From positions 6,014,001 to 6,078,000 of the forward strand of contig NW_025408668.1 of assembly GCF_020360975.1 (NCBI RefSeq): a stretch of DNA of 64,000 bases, in the 5' to 3' direction. Positions 1 to 11,403 of this stretch are shown in pieces. Under the pieces are notes generated by a model. That model worked only from the letters and a program-made list of their open reading frames with translations. It had not been told where the DNA came from and searched no databases. The number at the start of each line of letters is the position of its first letter. Positions within the stretch are counted from its first letter, which is position 1. The DNA is from Hirsutella rhossiliensis. Lineage: Eukaryota; Ascomycota; Sordariomycetes; Hypocreales; Ophiocordycipitaceae. The translations under genes were made by a program, and so were the position numbers.

Positions 1-476
1 TCGACAAAGGAAAAGGTGACGCTGGAGCGGCTGTGGGAGACGACGCTGAAGTTGCGCCAGTCCCAGCCGTCGGGCCCGCCGTGCAGCGTGTCGAGCCCCT
101 GGGGCGACGCCTCGGTCGGGTTCTCGTTTGCCTTTACGCGGTACCGGTGGCCGTCAATGTCAAAGGTGCTGTTCTTGATGCGGTTGGCGTAGCGGCCGGG
201 CACGCCGCCCAGGTGCGGGTGCTGCTTGTCCTCGCTGTAGTACGAGGCGTTGTCGAAGCCGGCCACGACGTCGCGCTCGATGCCGTACTGGTCCCGCAAG
301 ACGAGGTTGGCGATGGAGGCGCCGTAGGGGATAAAGGCGGCCGAGATGCCGTCGCCGTAGATCCAGTACTTGCCGTCCCTGTCGGGCGTGGGTGAGCCGT
401 CACTCGTGCTGCTGCTGGCGGCAGAGGCCAATGGCAGCAGAGCCGCGGCGGCGACGGTCACGATCCTCCACATCAT
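1..476 (-). CDS. Secreted aldose 1-epimerase (galactose mutarotase family), 5' part only
   Basis: Reading the minus strand from the ATG at 476 gives an open frame that runs off the window start (158 codons visible). Residues 1-19 form a signal peptide (basic start, Ala/Leu-rich core, ending ASA). The mature part carries family marks: a GRYANRI segment near residues 96-102 followed by a DIDG-H turn, and LHGG at residues 131-134, the hallmark of galactose mutarotases. The family interconverts alpha and beta anomers of aldoses; the signal peptide suggests an extracellular or cell-wall role, as in many fungal secreted epimerases. The catalytic His and Glu further downstream lie outside the window. 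A second ATG directly follows the first, so the start may be residue 1 or 2. No intron is needed in the visible part. Family assignment is firm; substrate is not known. Confidence 0.85.
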   Translation of the reverse strand, partial: MMWRIVTVAAAALLPLASAASSSTSDGSPTPDRDGKYWIYGDGISAAFIPYGASIANLVLRDQYGIERDVVAGFDNASYYSEDKQHPHLGGVPGRYANRIKNSTFDIDGHRYRVKANENPTEASPQGLDTLHGGPDGWDWRNFSVVSHSRSSVTFSFV

Positions 477-1599
477 GGAGGTGATCAAGGCGGGCTGGGC
501 GGTGTGCGAATGGCAGGGAGGAAGAAGAAGAAGAAGAAGCAGAAGAATAGAGATGGCTCTGGGACAGAGACGACGGGCAGAGACGACGGCTTCAAAAAGA
601 AAACAAGCGAGCAGATGGGAAATGAGTCCCCCCTCCTTCTTTCAGTTTCCTCTTGCAGCAACGGCGAGAGAGGGGGGGGAATGAGCCAGAGCTTCTCCCC
701 TCTCCTCTAATAGTCGATACCCCCAGAGCTTCGTCCGTTCTCGCTCCTGCATCCGCGTTGGCCACCGCATCAATGGGATCGACGACGCATGCTCTCTCTC
801 CTCGCGTTACTCCGCATCCGCTCCCGCGCTTACCAAAAAGCCACCGCTGGTGAGGGTGGACATGCAGACAATCTAGCCTGCTACGGCGAGGCACGCGAGC
901 GTCACACAAAGCTGCCTCGATCCGGCCATCCCGGAAGCGGACAGGAGCGGCGCTCACGTGGGCCGTCGAGGGGAAAAAACAAAACAACAACCAAAAAATC
1001 AGGCCTTGGCTTGGGATTGCAAGTTTGGTGGCTTCCCATCTTCCCCACGGGGTTGCACAGCTCATCCAATGCAAGTGCGGAAGGCTGATGTCAAGGGAGA
1101 AGGAAAAGAAAAACACCCGCATCTACTAGTTCTCAATGGCCCTTGACAGAACCCCCTCTTCTCTCCTCCGCTCTTCTCTTCATGCTTCTCTTCATGACTA
1201 GGGGGCCGTCCAACGGTCGTCCGTCATGTGACAACTCTCCAAGCCATGCCGTGCTTTCCGGGGAACAAGGTGCTAGCGAGCAGTCATGTCGCTGCATCAC
1301 CAGATGGGACAGGCATTAGTTAGTTATAACCTACTCTGTATTCTTCCCCGGACACCTTCTCTCCGCCAGCTAGCTCGTGTGCATACCTGCTTCGTCACCC
1401 CCCGGTCCCTGTCAAGCAAGCCTCTGCCCTCTACAAATGTAATTCGTCGGCAAAATTTAATAGAAGAGCGACGTCAACAAAGGCCAGTCCTGGCGCACTT
1501 ATACACATGACAGAGCCAGTGCCGACCGACACCCATCCCGCGTGCCTGCGCTCCTCCACCCGTCTTCCGCAGACCAACACAGCCTCGCTCTCGTTGCCC
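477..1599. other. Intergenic region between V-ATPase gene 3' end and epimerase promoter
   Basis: No convincing gene seen. This holds the upstream region of the minus-strand epimerase and the downstream region of the V-ATPase gene. A GAA/GGA-rich purine run at about 519-547 lies just upstream of the epimerase ATG, read as a CT-rich stretch on its coding strand, which is common near fungal transcription starts. The open frames here overlap one another on both strands and show no recognisable domain. Confidence 0.5.
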
Positions 1600-3487
1600 T
1601 CAAGCGTCAATGAGGTTCCCGCTGTTCTGAGCCTGGTCATTCGTCGCAACTTCTTCCCTGGCCTTGCCTTTGCCCTTGGCATCCTTGTGCGCCCTCTGGT
1701 AGAACTCGTTGAGCACCTTGGCGGGGATGCGGTTCAGTAGATCCTTGGGGTAGATGCGCAGCAGGCTCCAGGCCAGGTCCAGCGACTCAAAGATGGAGCG
1801 CGACTCGTATGCGCCTTGGCTGATGAACTGACGCTCAAACTTGTCCAAAAACTCTAGCGACAGCTTGTCTTCGGCCGACAGAGCTTCCTCGCCGACGACA
1901 GCCTTCATGGCCGCCGCGTCACGCCCAATGGCGTACTTGGCGTACAGCTGGTTCGATACGTCGCCGTGGTCCCTGCGCGTCATGCCCTCGCCAATGGCAG
2001 ACTTCATCAGACGCGACAGCGACGGCAGCACGTTGATGGGCGGGTAGATGCCGCGGTTGTGCAAGGGCCGATCAACAAAGATCTGACCCTCGGTGATGTA
2101 GCCCGTCAAGTCGGGGATCGGATGCGTAATGTCGTCGTTGGGCATTGTCAAGATGGGAATCTGCGTAATGGATCCGTTACGTCCCTCGACACGGCCGGCT
2201 CGTTCGTAGATGGTGGACAAGTCAGTGTACATGTAGCCGGGGAAACCGCGACGACCAGGCACTTCTTCTCGGGCGGCCGAAACTTCACGCAGGGCATCAC
2301 AGTAGGCCGACAGATCCGTCAGGATAACAAGGACGTGCTTCTCGAGCTGATAGGCGTAGTACTCGGCCGTCGTAAGCGCAAGTCGAGGCGTAATGATACG
2401 CTCGATCCTGTATCCCAGCAGTCAGTCAAGGAATAGGACAGACACTCTCGGGTGGACAAACGTTGGGTCGTTGGCCAGATTGAGGAACAGAGTAACGCGC
2501 TCCAAGCTGCCGTTCTCCTCAAAATCCCGCGTGAAGAAGCGCGCAGTTTCCAGGTTGACACCCATGGCACCGAACACGATGGAGAAGTTCTCCTCGTGAC
2601 CGTCGTGGACGCCCTTGTTGGTGACGCCCTTTTGCTTGACAAGGCCTGCCTGTCGGCAGATCTGGGCGGCAATCTCGTTGTGTGGCAGACCGGCAGCGGA
2701 GAATATGGGAATCTTCTGGCCTCGGGCGATTGAGTTCATCGTGTCGATTGCAGAGATACCGGTCGAGATCATTTCCTCGGGATATTCCTGCTGGCGTCAG
2801 CCTGCACTCCACACTGAATGATGGCATGATTCTAGTCGACATACACGAGAGAAGGGGTTGATGGCGCTGCCGTTGATGTCGAGGTACTCCTCGGGAAGCA
2901 CCTTGGGACCCTTGTCGATAGCTCGGCCGGATCCATCAAAGATACGGCCCAGCATGTCCTCGGACACACCAAGCTTCAAGCTCTGGCCGGTGAACTCGAC
3001 TTTGGTCTGGGGCCGCGTTAGTGTCGCCAGTTTGTTTTCCAACGACTGCATGTTCTAGCTGTACCTTCTTCACATCGATACCAGAAGTTCCTTCGAAGAC
3101 CTATTCGGACTGTGTCAGCCATCGCGCGAAGGGATGTCGATGGTCGATCATTGGTTCGCAGGTACCTGAACGACGGCTCGGTCGCCTGCCCACCATTAGT
3201 ATGGGCATCCTGATGATTAAACCGGGGATATAGGACTCACCTCGAGCTTCGAGGACCTGGCCAGATCTCTCCGTTCCATCGGGAAGCGTCAACGTGACAA
3301 TCTCTGAGTATCTTGGGAATTTGACCTGGAAGCCATCACGTCAGCACCCCGACACCGCGTCCAAAAGACGAAAGACATTTCCCTGTACATTTTCAAGAAT
3401 GACCAGCGGGCCGTTGACACCTCCAACGGTGTTGTACCGAATCCGCGGCACGACCGAGTACGACGACGAGTCGCGGGGGTCCCCCAT
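1600..3487 (-). CDS. vma-2: Vacuolar-type H+-ATPase subunit B (V1 sector), seven exons
   Basis: Non-catalytic nucleotide-binding subunit of the V1 head, alternating with subunit A in the A3B3 hexamer that drives proton pumping into vacuoles and endosomes. Exons on the minus strand: 3389-3487, 3241-3325, 3166-3185 (20 bp), 3065-3100 (36 bp), 2845-3006, 2462-2787 and 1600-2407. Every junction has a GT donor (GTACAG, GTGAGT, GTACCT, GTACAG, GTATGT, GTTTGT) and an AG acceptor and keeps frame. The exons total 1536 nt, that is 511 aa plus stop, the usual length for this family. Visible marks are [17 protein letters not shown] at the N-terminus, [17 protein letters not shown] in exon 2, the altered P-loop region [16 protein letters not shown] near residues 161-174, and [20 protein letters not shown] in the last exon. 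The ATG at 3487 gives the family-like short N-terminus; in-frame ATGs further upstream would add a non-homologous leader. Very confident. Confidence 0.97.
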
Positions 3488-4779
3488 GATGAAACGAGCT
3501 CGCAAGAGGTGGCGGCCGGAGGGCAGGACTCGGTCGACGGCGTCAAGAGCAAGGTCTCGGAGGAGAGGCGGCGATTGCAGACGGAAGCTCGGCTGCGAGG
3601 TTGACGGGCGAAGGGAGAAGAGGCGGGGCAGCGAAGGGGAGGATGATGATGGAGGAGTCTCCAAGTTCGAAACCAGGACAGAGGAGGTTGAGCCGGAGCT
3701 TGGCCAGAGGTGGAGCCTCGACCCTCCAGTGAGCCGACCCCACGGCGCCTTGTACCTGCCGGCTGCAGCGGCGGCGTGGAGTGACAAGAGTGACATCACA
3801 TGACTCGTCGCTTCTTGCCTGTCGCAGCTTTGCCGCTCTGGCTCCACTTTCGCCTATCCCGATCTCGCATCAACATATCAAGTGCAAAATTATACAATAT
3901 AGTTCCGGGGAAAGGAAAGAGACCGCGGGACCGGCAAGAAAGAGTGCATTTCCCCGTACCGCCATGGTCCATCTTGACTTGTGATGGGTCTACTCCTCTG
4001 GTGTCTACCAAAATAGGTCTCTTTACAAGATCATCGCCAGCCAGGCCGACAAGTACAACCCCCTCGAGGCCGCAGGAGATTCTACCCTCCTCGTACCGCT
4101 CGAGACAGATTGCCATCGTGAAGCGCGGCTTTACCGGGGCCAGTCGAGGCGCGAGGCGCTGAGAATAAAGCCCGAACCTGTCATCAGTTACCCGAGCCGT
4201 CCAGTCTGCTCATGCAGCGAAATGAAAAAGGTACGGATGAGCATAAACGCCTAACACTGTATATATCGTTGGCTGGCTGTCTCTTGGTGGCATGGGGGAG
4301 AAGCAGCTGGCACTCCCTCATGTTGCCATAAACACTTTTGCTCTTTTACTCCATCGAGTAGACTGTTCGTGATGCTCACATGACCACGACTCACCTCCCA
4401 TGTCGCACTGCCGAAGGCCAAACAGGGGTCAACAGCTTCAACGGGATATGTCCATGCATAGCCATCGTCATTCTGGCCCATGGCCGCCCCAGGCAATATG
4501 GGCTCACACTCACTGGCATTATGTCGATTTGTCCTCTTATCCGTCCGCGATATATGCTTATATGTCGATGCCGAGATAATGGCGAGCCGAAGGTACTCCA
4601 CAGCAACCAACCCTGCTGAAGGCCGAAGATTATTACCTCTACCTCCTAGAGCGGGATATAGCCCTTAATGCTGAAGAGGCAAGGTTCGACCTCTAAAACT
4701 TGCCGCTATATAGGGGCACCATAAGCAGCGATGTTGATAGCCAGAAAAGCAAGACAAATATAAGGATAAGCTCCCCGAT
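3488..4779. other. Intergenic region upstream of V-ATPase gene
   Basis: Contains the promoter side of the V-ATPase gene. Between about 4015 and 4170 one plus-strand frame is open and reads as plausible protein, but I could not tie it to a family, so it is not called. The rest to 4779 shows no gene. Confidence 0.45.
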
Positions 4780-6734
4780 CTATCTAGTTCCCTGATTAGC
4801 CAGCAGTGACAAGGATACGACAAGGAGAACAAAAGCGAAACCAGGGGCTAGTATCCAGGTTTGCGTCCTCCATATAGCGCGGCGTGTCAGGTTAACTAAG
4901 CCGAACATGGACCATTGAATCAAGGCGCTTTTAAAGCCGTTAACTATGATGGTGTCGTTCTCCCCTACGCCGCAGACCTACGTGTCCGGATAGATGTCCC
5001 AGAGACTCGAGTCGAATATGTCCGACATCTAATCGCAGCTTTCGTCTAGACCCTTAGAGAACAGACAGATTAAGCGCTCCATCAATCGATCACTATTTTA
5101 GGGCAACGAAAGCTTGCTCAGCCTTAGCCTCTCTCGTCTATAGCAATCGGTAAACTAATCCGTCTTACCGGGCAAAGACCTAAAACGATGAATCCTCACT
5201 ATCAATCGCCGGCCTCACCCTTAGCAGACCCATAAATTCGTAGCTGCGGTCACCCCTATATCGCTTTTCAGTCTTCGCTCTTATAAGCACTTAATGGCTA
5301 TACTAACCAGCTCCAAGTGCTTCACCAGCTGCCGCGCCGATTCAACATCTCTCCATGCCAATATAGCGAGCCAAACCTTTAAAATCTGCCGGGGTTCGTT
5401 ATCGTTGACCATTAAGGCAACACAATTGCCTCTGCTAAGAATAACCTCTTAAAATATCCAGACTCGTTCGCCGTATCCCTTCAGCGCATAGTCACAGTTG
5501 ATCAAGTCGCTTAATGCTAATGGCCATTGTATTCGGGCAACAACGTTATATGCGGCCTCCCGGATGATATCGCTCATAGAATGAACCTTGATAGTAGTTA
5601 GTTCTTAGAATCAGCTCGTTCCGACTAATTCCGATAAAGACTTACGTTATAATTTATTAACTCCTTTATTTCGATAGCTAATAGGTTATCGTTCTCTGTC
5701 CGGGTCGTTTCATCGAATATCTTATAGGGTTGGCACTCAAGGTCAATCCAGAACGCCAGTTGGCCTGGCTTCTGTCTAAGGCAGCCTATATAGAAATTTG
5801 CCACTTCCATTGCTACGCATAGAGGTGTTGATAGTTGTCATATATTGCCGTTGGGTCGCCGGCTACGATGAACTGCTCATTGGTATATGATATGAAGATA
5901 TGGGGTGCATGGTCATCCTAGCTAAATTTTTAGCATCTGCAGGCCAAAGACAGTATCTAGGTCTTCTTACTTCTACAACCTATCTGGTTTCGAAACAGCC
6001 ATCGTCCATAAGGTAGGTAACAGAGGTACCGCGACTTGAAAGCTCGATACGCCTTAGCATATCCGCCTATCGTCCATAATGCATTGATTGGCCGCAACTA
6101 GGCAAGTTCTTTCCTATTCCCCTAAAAGTTGCGGGCAACACGAGGATACCGATATCCGTTATATCGGAAAGGTAAATACGTATAAGGGGATTTGCTATGC
6201 GGCTGCTCAGCGGCTAGAAGAAAGTTCTATATCCTAGATAAGGTCCGGTGTTAGGCACGCCGTAGGCCAACGTTAGGAAGGATCCTTACCATGATAATAA
6301 ATACTCTGAGGCTTGCTAGAAGGAACCGCCATACCGCCGACCACCAATCCGCGGCATTCCACTTTGTCGCATGCTATCTTCTCGACTTTTGAACACCCTA
6401 ACGGAGGAATAGACTTGGGCGTAAGGCTCTGGAGCCCGAGTATACCAACACCGTTCTGCCCTAAGTGCTATTTTTGCAAACCGCGGGTCAAATGCCTCGC
6501 CTAGACACATAGACGATCAAACTTGCCCGAGGGTAGGTTTAATATGCATTCGAACGGCTGATTGCCTTCTTTGTTCTCCCCATAATTACCATCCACTACG
6601 AAGTAATCATCTCCAGGTTTATACCGCAAGCCCGCAGCATAGTACAGTCTTGGTCGCGAGGGTTCCTGAGAGGATGACATCCTTTCGTAAGGACCGTTGA
6701 AGCCAAAAAAACGCATGCCACCAACCTTGAGCAT
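4780..6734 (-). pseudogene. Decayed protein-coding gene, unknown family, with C-terminal membrane helix
   Basis: Reading the minus strand from an ATG at 6734, protein-like segments follow one another for about 2 kb but are broken by stops of the CAA/CAG/CGA-to-stop type. The first segment (6501-6734) is open for 77 codons. A segment near 5625-5810 (…FWIDLECQPYKIFDE…) ends at an intact fungal intron (5587-5645: GTAAGT donor, CTAAC branch site, AG end) that joins in phase to …VHSMSDIIREAAYNVVAR…. From there one frame runs to 4780 with about eight stops. It includes DIFDSSLWDIYPDT and a hydrophobic helix, WILAPGFAFVLLVVSLSLLA, just before the final stop at 4780-4782. The surviving splice site and coherent residues argue for a recently lost host gene rather than noise. 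I do not recognise the family. Its 5' flank is interrupted by the hAT transposon 190 bp upstream of the ATG. Confidence 0.6.
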
Positions 6735-6916
6735 TGTGGAAGTTTGTAATGTAAGACGAAAAGAACATCTTCATTTCTTGTTCCTGCTATCTGGCCAGCC
6801 ATGTTGGCTGAGTGGAGATGGCCAGATCAATATCTGATCGAACCCCAATCTCGACGTGCAATCAGCCCAGCCGTGTGCGGGTTCCTGTTTCGTTCCGGCA
6901 CCTTCTGCATCCTGCT

Positions 6917-6924
6917 ATGTCGAG
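6917..6924 (+). repeat. hAT target-site duplication, left copy
   Basis: ATGTCGAG immediately before the left TIR; identical to 11396-11403 immediately after the right TIR. Confidence 0.93.
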
Positions 6925-6950
6925 TAGGGCTGATATTTGAAGATTTTGAA

Positions 6951-8411
6951 GTCGAATCGGCCTCGGGACCCTTGAATTGAATGAAGCCGAATCGGGTAAG
7001 GTCTTCAAATTCGACGAATCAAAAATCAGGAGTCTTCATTCAATTCATTCATAAAAATTGTGAATGAATGGCGATATGGTCGAAACGTAAGGCGAAAAAA
7101 AATTATCACCCCGCTTCGCGGCCAAGGGACATACAGGGAGGAAAGGGTCAATACCCGAAGCCACCCACCAAGGGCCTCTTCCCTGTTCTTCCTCGGCAGG
7201 CTCACATACACATCAATAAACAAGCTGCTTTGACCCCATCATTAAGGGGTTTGCCCCGCGCGGACACGGTAACTTCGAGTTCGGCCGCGCTTGTGATGAC
7301 GCTCTGCGTATTTAAAAGTCTGTTGTGCGTGTTTCAGTTGGATTCCACCGTCCACACTCCACTGGCAAAATCCTAGTCCCGCGCCGCCCGCGTCTGGCGG
7401 GGGCGTCGCTGAAATCGAGGCGAAGGACGGCAGTTAGGGCGTCCATATATTGTGGTATAACGACCTAACAGTGCCTGATACGCCACCGTTTCAGCAATCT
7501 TGCCACCCTATACGGAGTATTAAAAAACACCATGAAGCTCATGAACAGTGCCATTTTATAATGCACATGATTTAAATGTAGTGCCGCTCGAATGTTCTGG
7601 ATTTTCTCGTTCGGATGATATAACCCTCGATAGTTACATGTCGTTAACATTTGCTCAAGAAATGCCACATCATCTTGAAGGCAATCAATGGATAGCCCAT
7701 TTTTTGGTTGGAATACTACATTTCAAGCACATATTAAGCTCGGCAACCCATATTCTGGATATATAATATAATAATTATACCGCTGTACAGCCCCAGCAAG
7801 CTGATTCGAAAACGCGTTCAGATCCCTCAACATCTCAATACTGCGCGAACAATTGGAAGTGACACGAATCGAGTCAGCTCGCGATTTGGAGGCTGTTAGG
7901 GACTTATCTACTCCTCGAGCCCAATATGACTGCTACTTGTTTGTCCATACAAATTAGCCGATCAGGAAGTACCCGAAAAATCTGCATGATAAGGATATAT
8001 TGTGCCAACTAGCCGCGTTCAGACGCGTTATTTCCGCTCAGTTGACCACCTGTTAATTCTACTGCTGTCGGAAAGACAGGGTCGTCAGCCCATCCACCTT
8101 TTGCCTGCGTGGCGCAACGGTCTTCGCGACAACTGCCACGACATTATTTTACCACGACCTCGCCTAATTCCTGCTTCGATATTCCGACAGCGGCTTCGGA
8201 TCAGCCCCCGAATCAACGCCCTGACCGACGACCTATCCTACCCGTTCAACCCCGACTCCTTGACACTTTATTGTGGTTTATTTGGTGTCGTTCCGACTAC
8301 CTGTGTCGCGTCCATTCTCGAGCCTTTCAGCCAAGATCAGGTAAAACTTCATTACTCTCAATCTACCCTCCTTATTTAATTACCTTACGAGTGGATAGCT
8401 AATTATAACAT
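6951..8411. other. 5' non-coding part of the hAT element
   Basis: Left subterminal region of the transposon. It has TTGAA/TTCAA-rich repeats to about 7070, then unassigned sequence. A plus-strand frame at 8109-8402 could be an upstream exon of the transposase, ending near a GTAAAA donor, but the joined reading frame does not work with the acceptor I can see, so it is not called. Confidence 0.4.
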
Positions 8412-10917
8412 GATACGTAGTATGGCCCTGCTGAAACAAAAACATCTGCCGCAGCGAATTTCTTTGCTCCAAGGACCCGGCGTAAATTGCCAACGCAGAA
8501 TTATGCCCGCATCGAACGTCCTCAATTCAACCCTCGGAATCCCGCGCGCGCGCGCGCTGATTCTAGCGCAACTCCGGCTCCTTCCTCTCCTCTTCCAACT
8601 GGCGAAGATACAATTGTCTGCGCGCCCCCGGGTCATCCTGACTGTGAGTCAGATGATGACATGCCCGACGCGGATACACCAGAGCCGCCATTGAACAGTA
8701 GTCATATGACGCTCGCAGAGAAAGCCGGACTTATCAAGAAGTGGGCCGACAACAAACAAAAGCATGTTCGCAAGAAGAGAGACAAGAACAGCCACGTCTA
8801 TTGGTCTGGTTACCTCTGGCATGGGAGACCATTTAAAAATCCACGGTATTACGAAGGAATCTCACCACGCTCGAATTAATGGATACGGCCGCGCCATTGG
8901 TGGAGGAGATTATACAGAGGCAGACGCATGGAGCGGTCGACCTAGGCAGAGAGCAAGACTCACGGCAAAGGAGTCTATCCGCCGGTGGTTTGTAAAACAC
9001 CGACAACCCTTCTCTGTTGTCGAGACTCCTGCTTTTCAAGAGATGTTCTTGGCTCACAACACAACATGTGTGTACAGGAGTCGTATAACGTTACGCAATC
9101 ATATATATACAGACTTTGTCGAACGCAGGAGAAGCTGAAGATTGAGCTTGAGTACAATTGTGCCACCATCTCGTTCACCCTTGATATCTGGACAGCACCG
9201 AATCAGGTGCCCATTTTCGCCATTATTGCGCACTGGATTACACCGGAGTTTGAGGAGAGAGAAGTTATTGAGTTTATTGAGCTCAAAAGATCTCACACTG
9301 GCAAACAATTAGCTGAGATAGTTGAGAGGACGCTTGAGGAGCTCAGGCTCAAGCCTAAGCTTCTCGCCATTACGGGAGACAACGCCGGCAATAACGGCAC
9401 GCTCTGTCAGTCTTTGTACGATTCTCTCAAGACCAAATTCGACGACAAGGTGAGCCCAATAGGAGGCCCCGCATGCGCTTTCACGGCAGGAAGAGTTGGA
9501 TCCGCTGTCTAGCTCATATTACCTCGCTCATTTGTGAGGGCGTCTTGCAAGATCTCAAAGCAGGCACAGCGAAGGAAGCCAAGAAGATGCTTGACAAGTG
9601 GGACGAAGAGAATAAAAGCAACAACTACACCATTCCGGGAGACTCTAGTCGAAGTGGGATTGCCAAAATCCGCCTCCTCAATCTCTGGATGTTGAGATCC
9701 GGGTCTAGGGAGCAAGACTTCAAAAGCATGCCGCGCACGCACTACCGGAAGCCAACCTACGATGTCGACACTCGCTGGAATTCGGCCTACGACATGATTG
9801 ACCAATTCCTCGAGCTTGAGGCAGAGTATACTGAGTTCGTTGATACTCACCCGCAAGTCAAGTGCCTCCTGCCCTTATCAGAAGAGATTGTCGCTCTCTA
9901 TCAACTGTGGAAGGTTCTGAAGCCGTTTAAAGACCACACTCTGAAAGTCTCCGAAGTTATGCCGCCGATCTCACAAAGTCTCGATATCTATTGGGATTTG
10001 GAAGCTCTCCTTGATGATGTAGTCGAAGGAGTTGGCGACTTTACAGACCTTGATATGTCCATTCGAGACGCCTTCTCGAAGGGCAAAGCAAAACACGTTA
10101 CTTATATGAAGAAGCTTGACGATCAAATGATGCTATTCGCAGCTCACATCCTGGATCCGCGTTATAAAACTCACCAATTGGAAATGATGATACCGGATCA
10201 ATACTCTGAGATTATGGCTAAAGTCAAGAAGTATTTCAAAACGGAGTGGCCGGAGCTAGCAGCATTGAATGCCACAAACTCAACTATGAGCCAATCCAGG
10301 CCAGCTGAGCGTCCTCAAGGAGTCTCCATTGCGCAATGGAGAGCCATCCAAATGAAGAAGGCGAGGGAGGCGGAGACGGGCGCGGCGATCCCTATTTCGG
10401 AGCTTGAACGGTGGCTTGCAGCTCCTCGAATAGAGTTCGACGAGTCTATTGCAAAGTCTCCAGACTTCCTACTGAAGTGGTGGAAAGAACACAAGGTCGA
10501 GTGGCCACTTTTGGCTGCGGCGGCGCGTGATCTTCTCTGTCTCTGGCTCTGAAGTTGACGTGGAACGCCTCTTCAGCGGTTGTAGAGACGAATTCGGTAT
10601 CCGCCGTCACGCCTTGAAGGCAGATACGGTGCGAGTACTAACACTTTTACGGAGTGCTTATACTCAGGAAGATAAGATCGATCAGGCGTTGATCAAGGCG
10701 GCCATGGAGTATGACATCCTGCCCTTTGCCAATAGTATTATTTGGAGACCAGACCACATTCCGGGCAAGCTGGAAGATGGTATGTATGGATATACCCTCA
10801 TTATATATGTAGGTATATGCTAATCTGTGTTCAGGCGAGAATCCTCCTCAACCTCTTCCTCCCACCGAGGCTCCCACTGAACCCCTACCCCAAACCTCCT
10901 GCATCCCAAGCCGATAA
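8412..10917 (+). pseudogene. hAT transposase, frameshifted, with a C-terminal intron
   Basis: DDE-type hAT transposase of the element at 6925-11395. Successive frames carry the family motifs in order: RQPFSVVE and a segment ending TDFVER (about 8995-9130); SFTLDIWTAPN with the first acidic residue (about 9170); LLAITGDNAGNN with the second (about 9360-9395); IRCLAHI (about 9500); DTRWNSAYDMI (about 9767); AAHILDPRYK (about 10140); and the dimerisation motif DVERLFSGCRDEFGIRRHALK (about 10556-10620). The frame changes near 8880, 9130, 9470 and 10528, each best explained by loss of 1-2 bases, so no full protein can be made. The end is intact: a 55-bp intron (10780-10834, GTATGT…TTCAG with a GCTAATC branch site) leads to a Pro-rich tail and a stop at 10915-10917. 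No N-terminal zinc finger was recognised. Confidence 0.88.
8543..8557 (+). repeat. (GC)n microsatellite inside the transposase gene
   Basis: Uninterrupted CG/GC alternation within the N-terminal transposase region, encoding an Ala-Arg repeat. Confidence 0.8.
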
Positions 10918-11395
10918 GTCTGCGATATCAACCCCTGTCTAGATACAATGGAGGCTTCGGAGGATTGGGGCTCTAGAGTGTAGCCGTGTACAGTGGCGGA
11001 TTCGAACGCGTTGTACCGACGTATTTTGAGGATTCGGCAGAGCTTTGAAAGTGCTTATTTTCAGTCGATTTGCCTAGGACAGGCGGATCAGTATTTATGT
11101 AAGTTAATTTTTGTAGTATTCGGGATTATCGACTTCTTAGAAGGCTATAACTTAAAACTATATACTACTTATTGGCGTTTTTGAGGCATCTTTGCAATCG
11201 CTCAGGTACACACCAAATTCACTTCGTTTAGGGATCCTTCAAACCATTCATGAATGTCCTGAATTGGCCCAAACCCAACTTGAATCGCGAAAATTGGAGC
11301 TTGAAGATTTTGAATCAAGATCCAAAAAATTCAATTCATTTGATTCATCCTTCATTCAAAATCTTCAAAATCTTCACCTTCGTCTATCACCCCTA

Positions 11396-11403
11396 ATGTC
11401 GAG
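11396..11403 (+). repeat. hAT target-site duplication, right copy
   Basis: ATGTCGAG immediately after the right TIR; identical to 6917-6924. Confidence 0.93.

Larger units (their letters stand above)
6925..11395 (+). mobile_element. hAT DNA transposon, complete ends, 8-bp target duplication
   Basis: The left end reads TAGGGCTGATA and the right end, reverse-complemented, reads TAGGGGTGATA. These 11-bp terminal inverted repeats have one mismatch and fit the hAT pattern (YARNG start). The element is flanked on both sides by ATGTCGAG (6917-6924 and 11396-11403), the 8-bp duplication expected for hAT. Just inside both ends lie AAGATTTTGAA-type subterminal repeats (about 6938-6950 and about 11357-11377). 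Length is 4471 bp. The interior carries a frameshifted transposase gene (8412-10917). Unlike the retroelements further right, the sequence keeps normal CA/TG content, so it has escaped or post-dates RIP. Confidence 0.93.

Noticed and set aside
592..1122. 176-codon minus-strand ORF upstream of the epimerase
   Set aside because: Overlaps three plus-strand frames, low-complexity Arg/Ser content, no domain; most likely chance.
4015..4170. Open plus-strand segment (SLYKIIASQADKYNPLEAAG) and an alternative frame with IAIVKRG resembling a PA domain
   Set aside because: Two competing frames, no start, no splice structure and too short to assign.
4680..4700. GGTTCGACCTC as a tRNA B-box
   Set aside because: No A-box at the right distance and no cloverleaf.
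10991..11004. CAGTGGCGGATTCG as a possible hAT end
   Set aside because: No matching inverted partner or duplication; the ends at 6925 and 11395 with an 8-bp duplication are clearly better.
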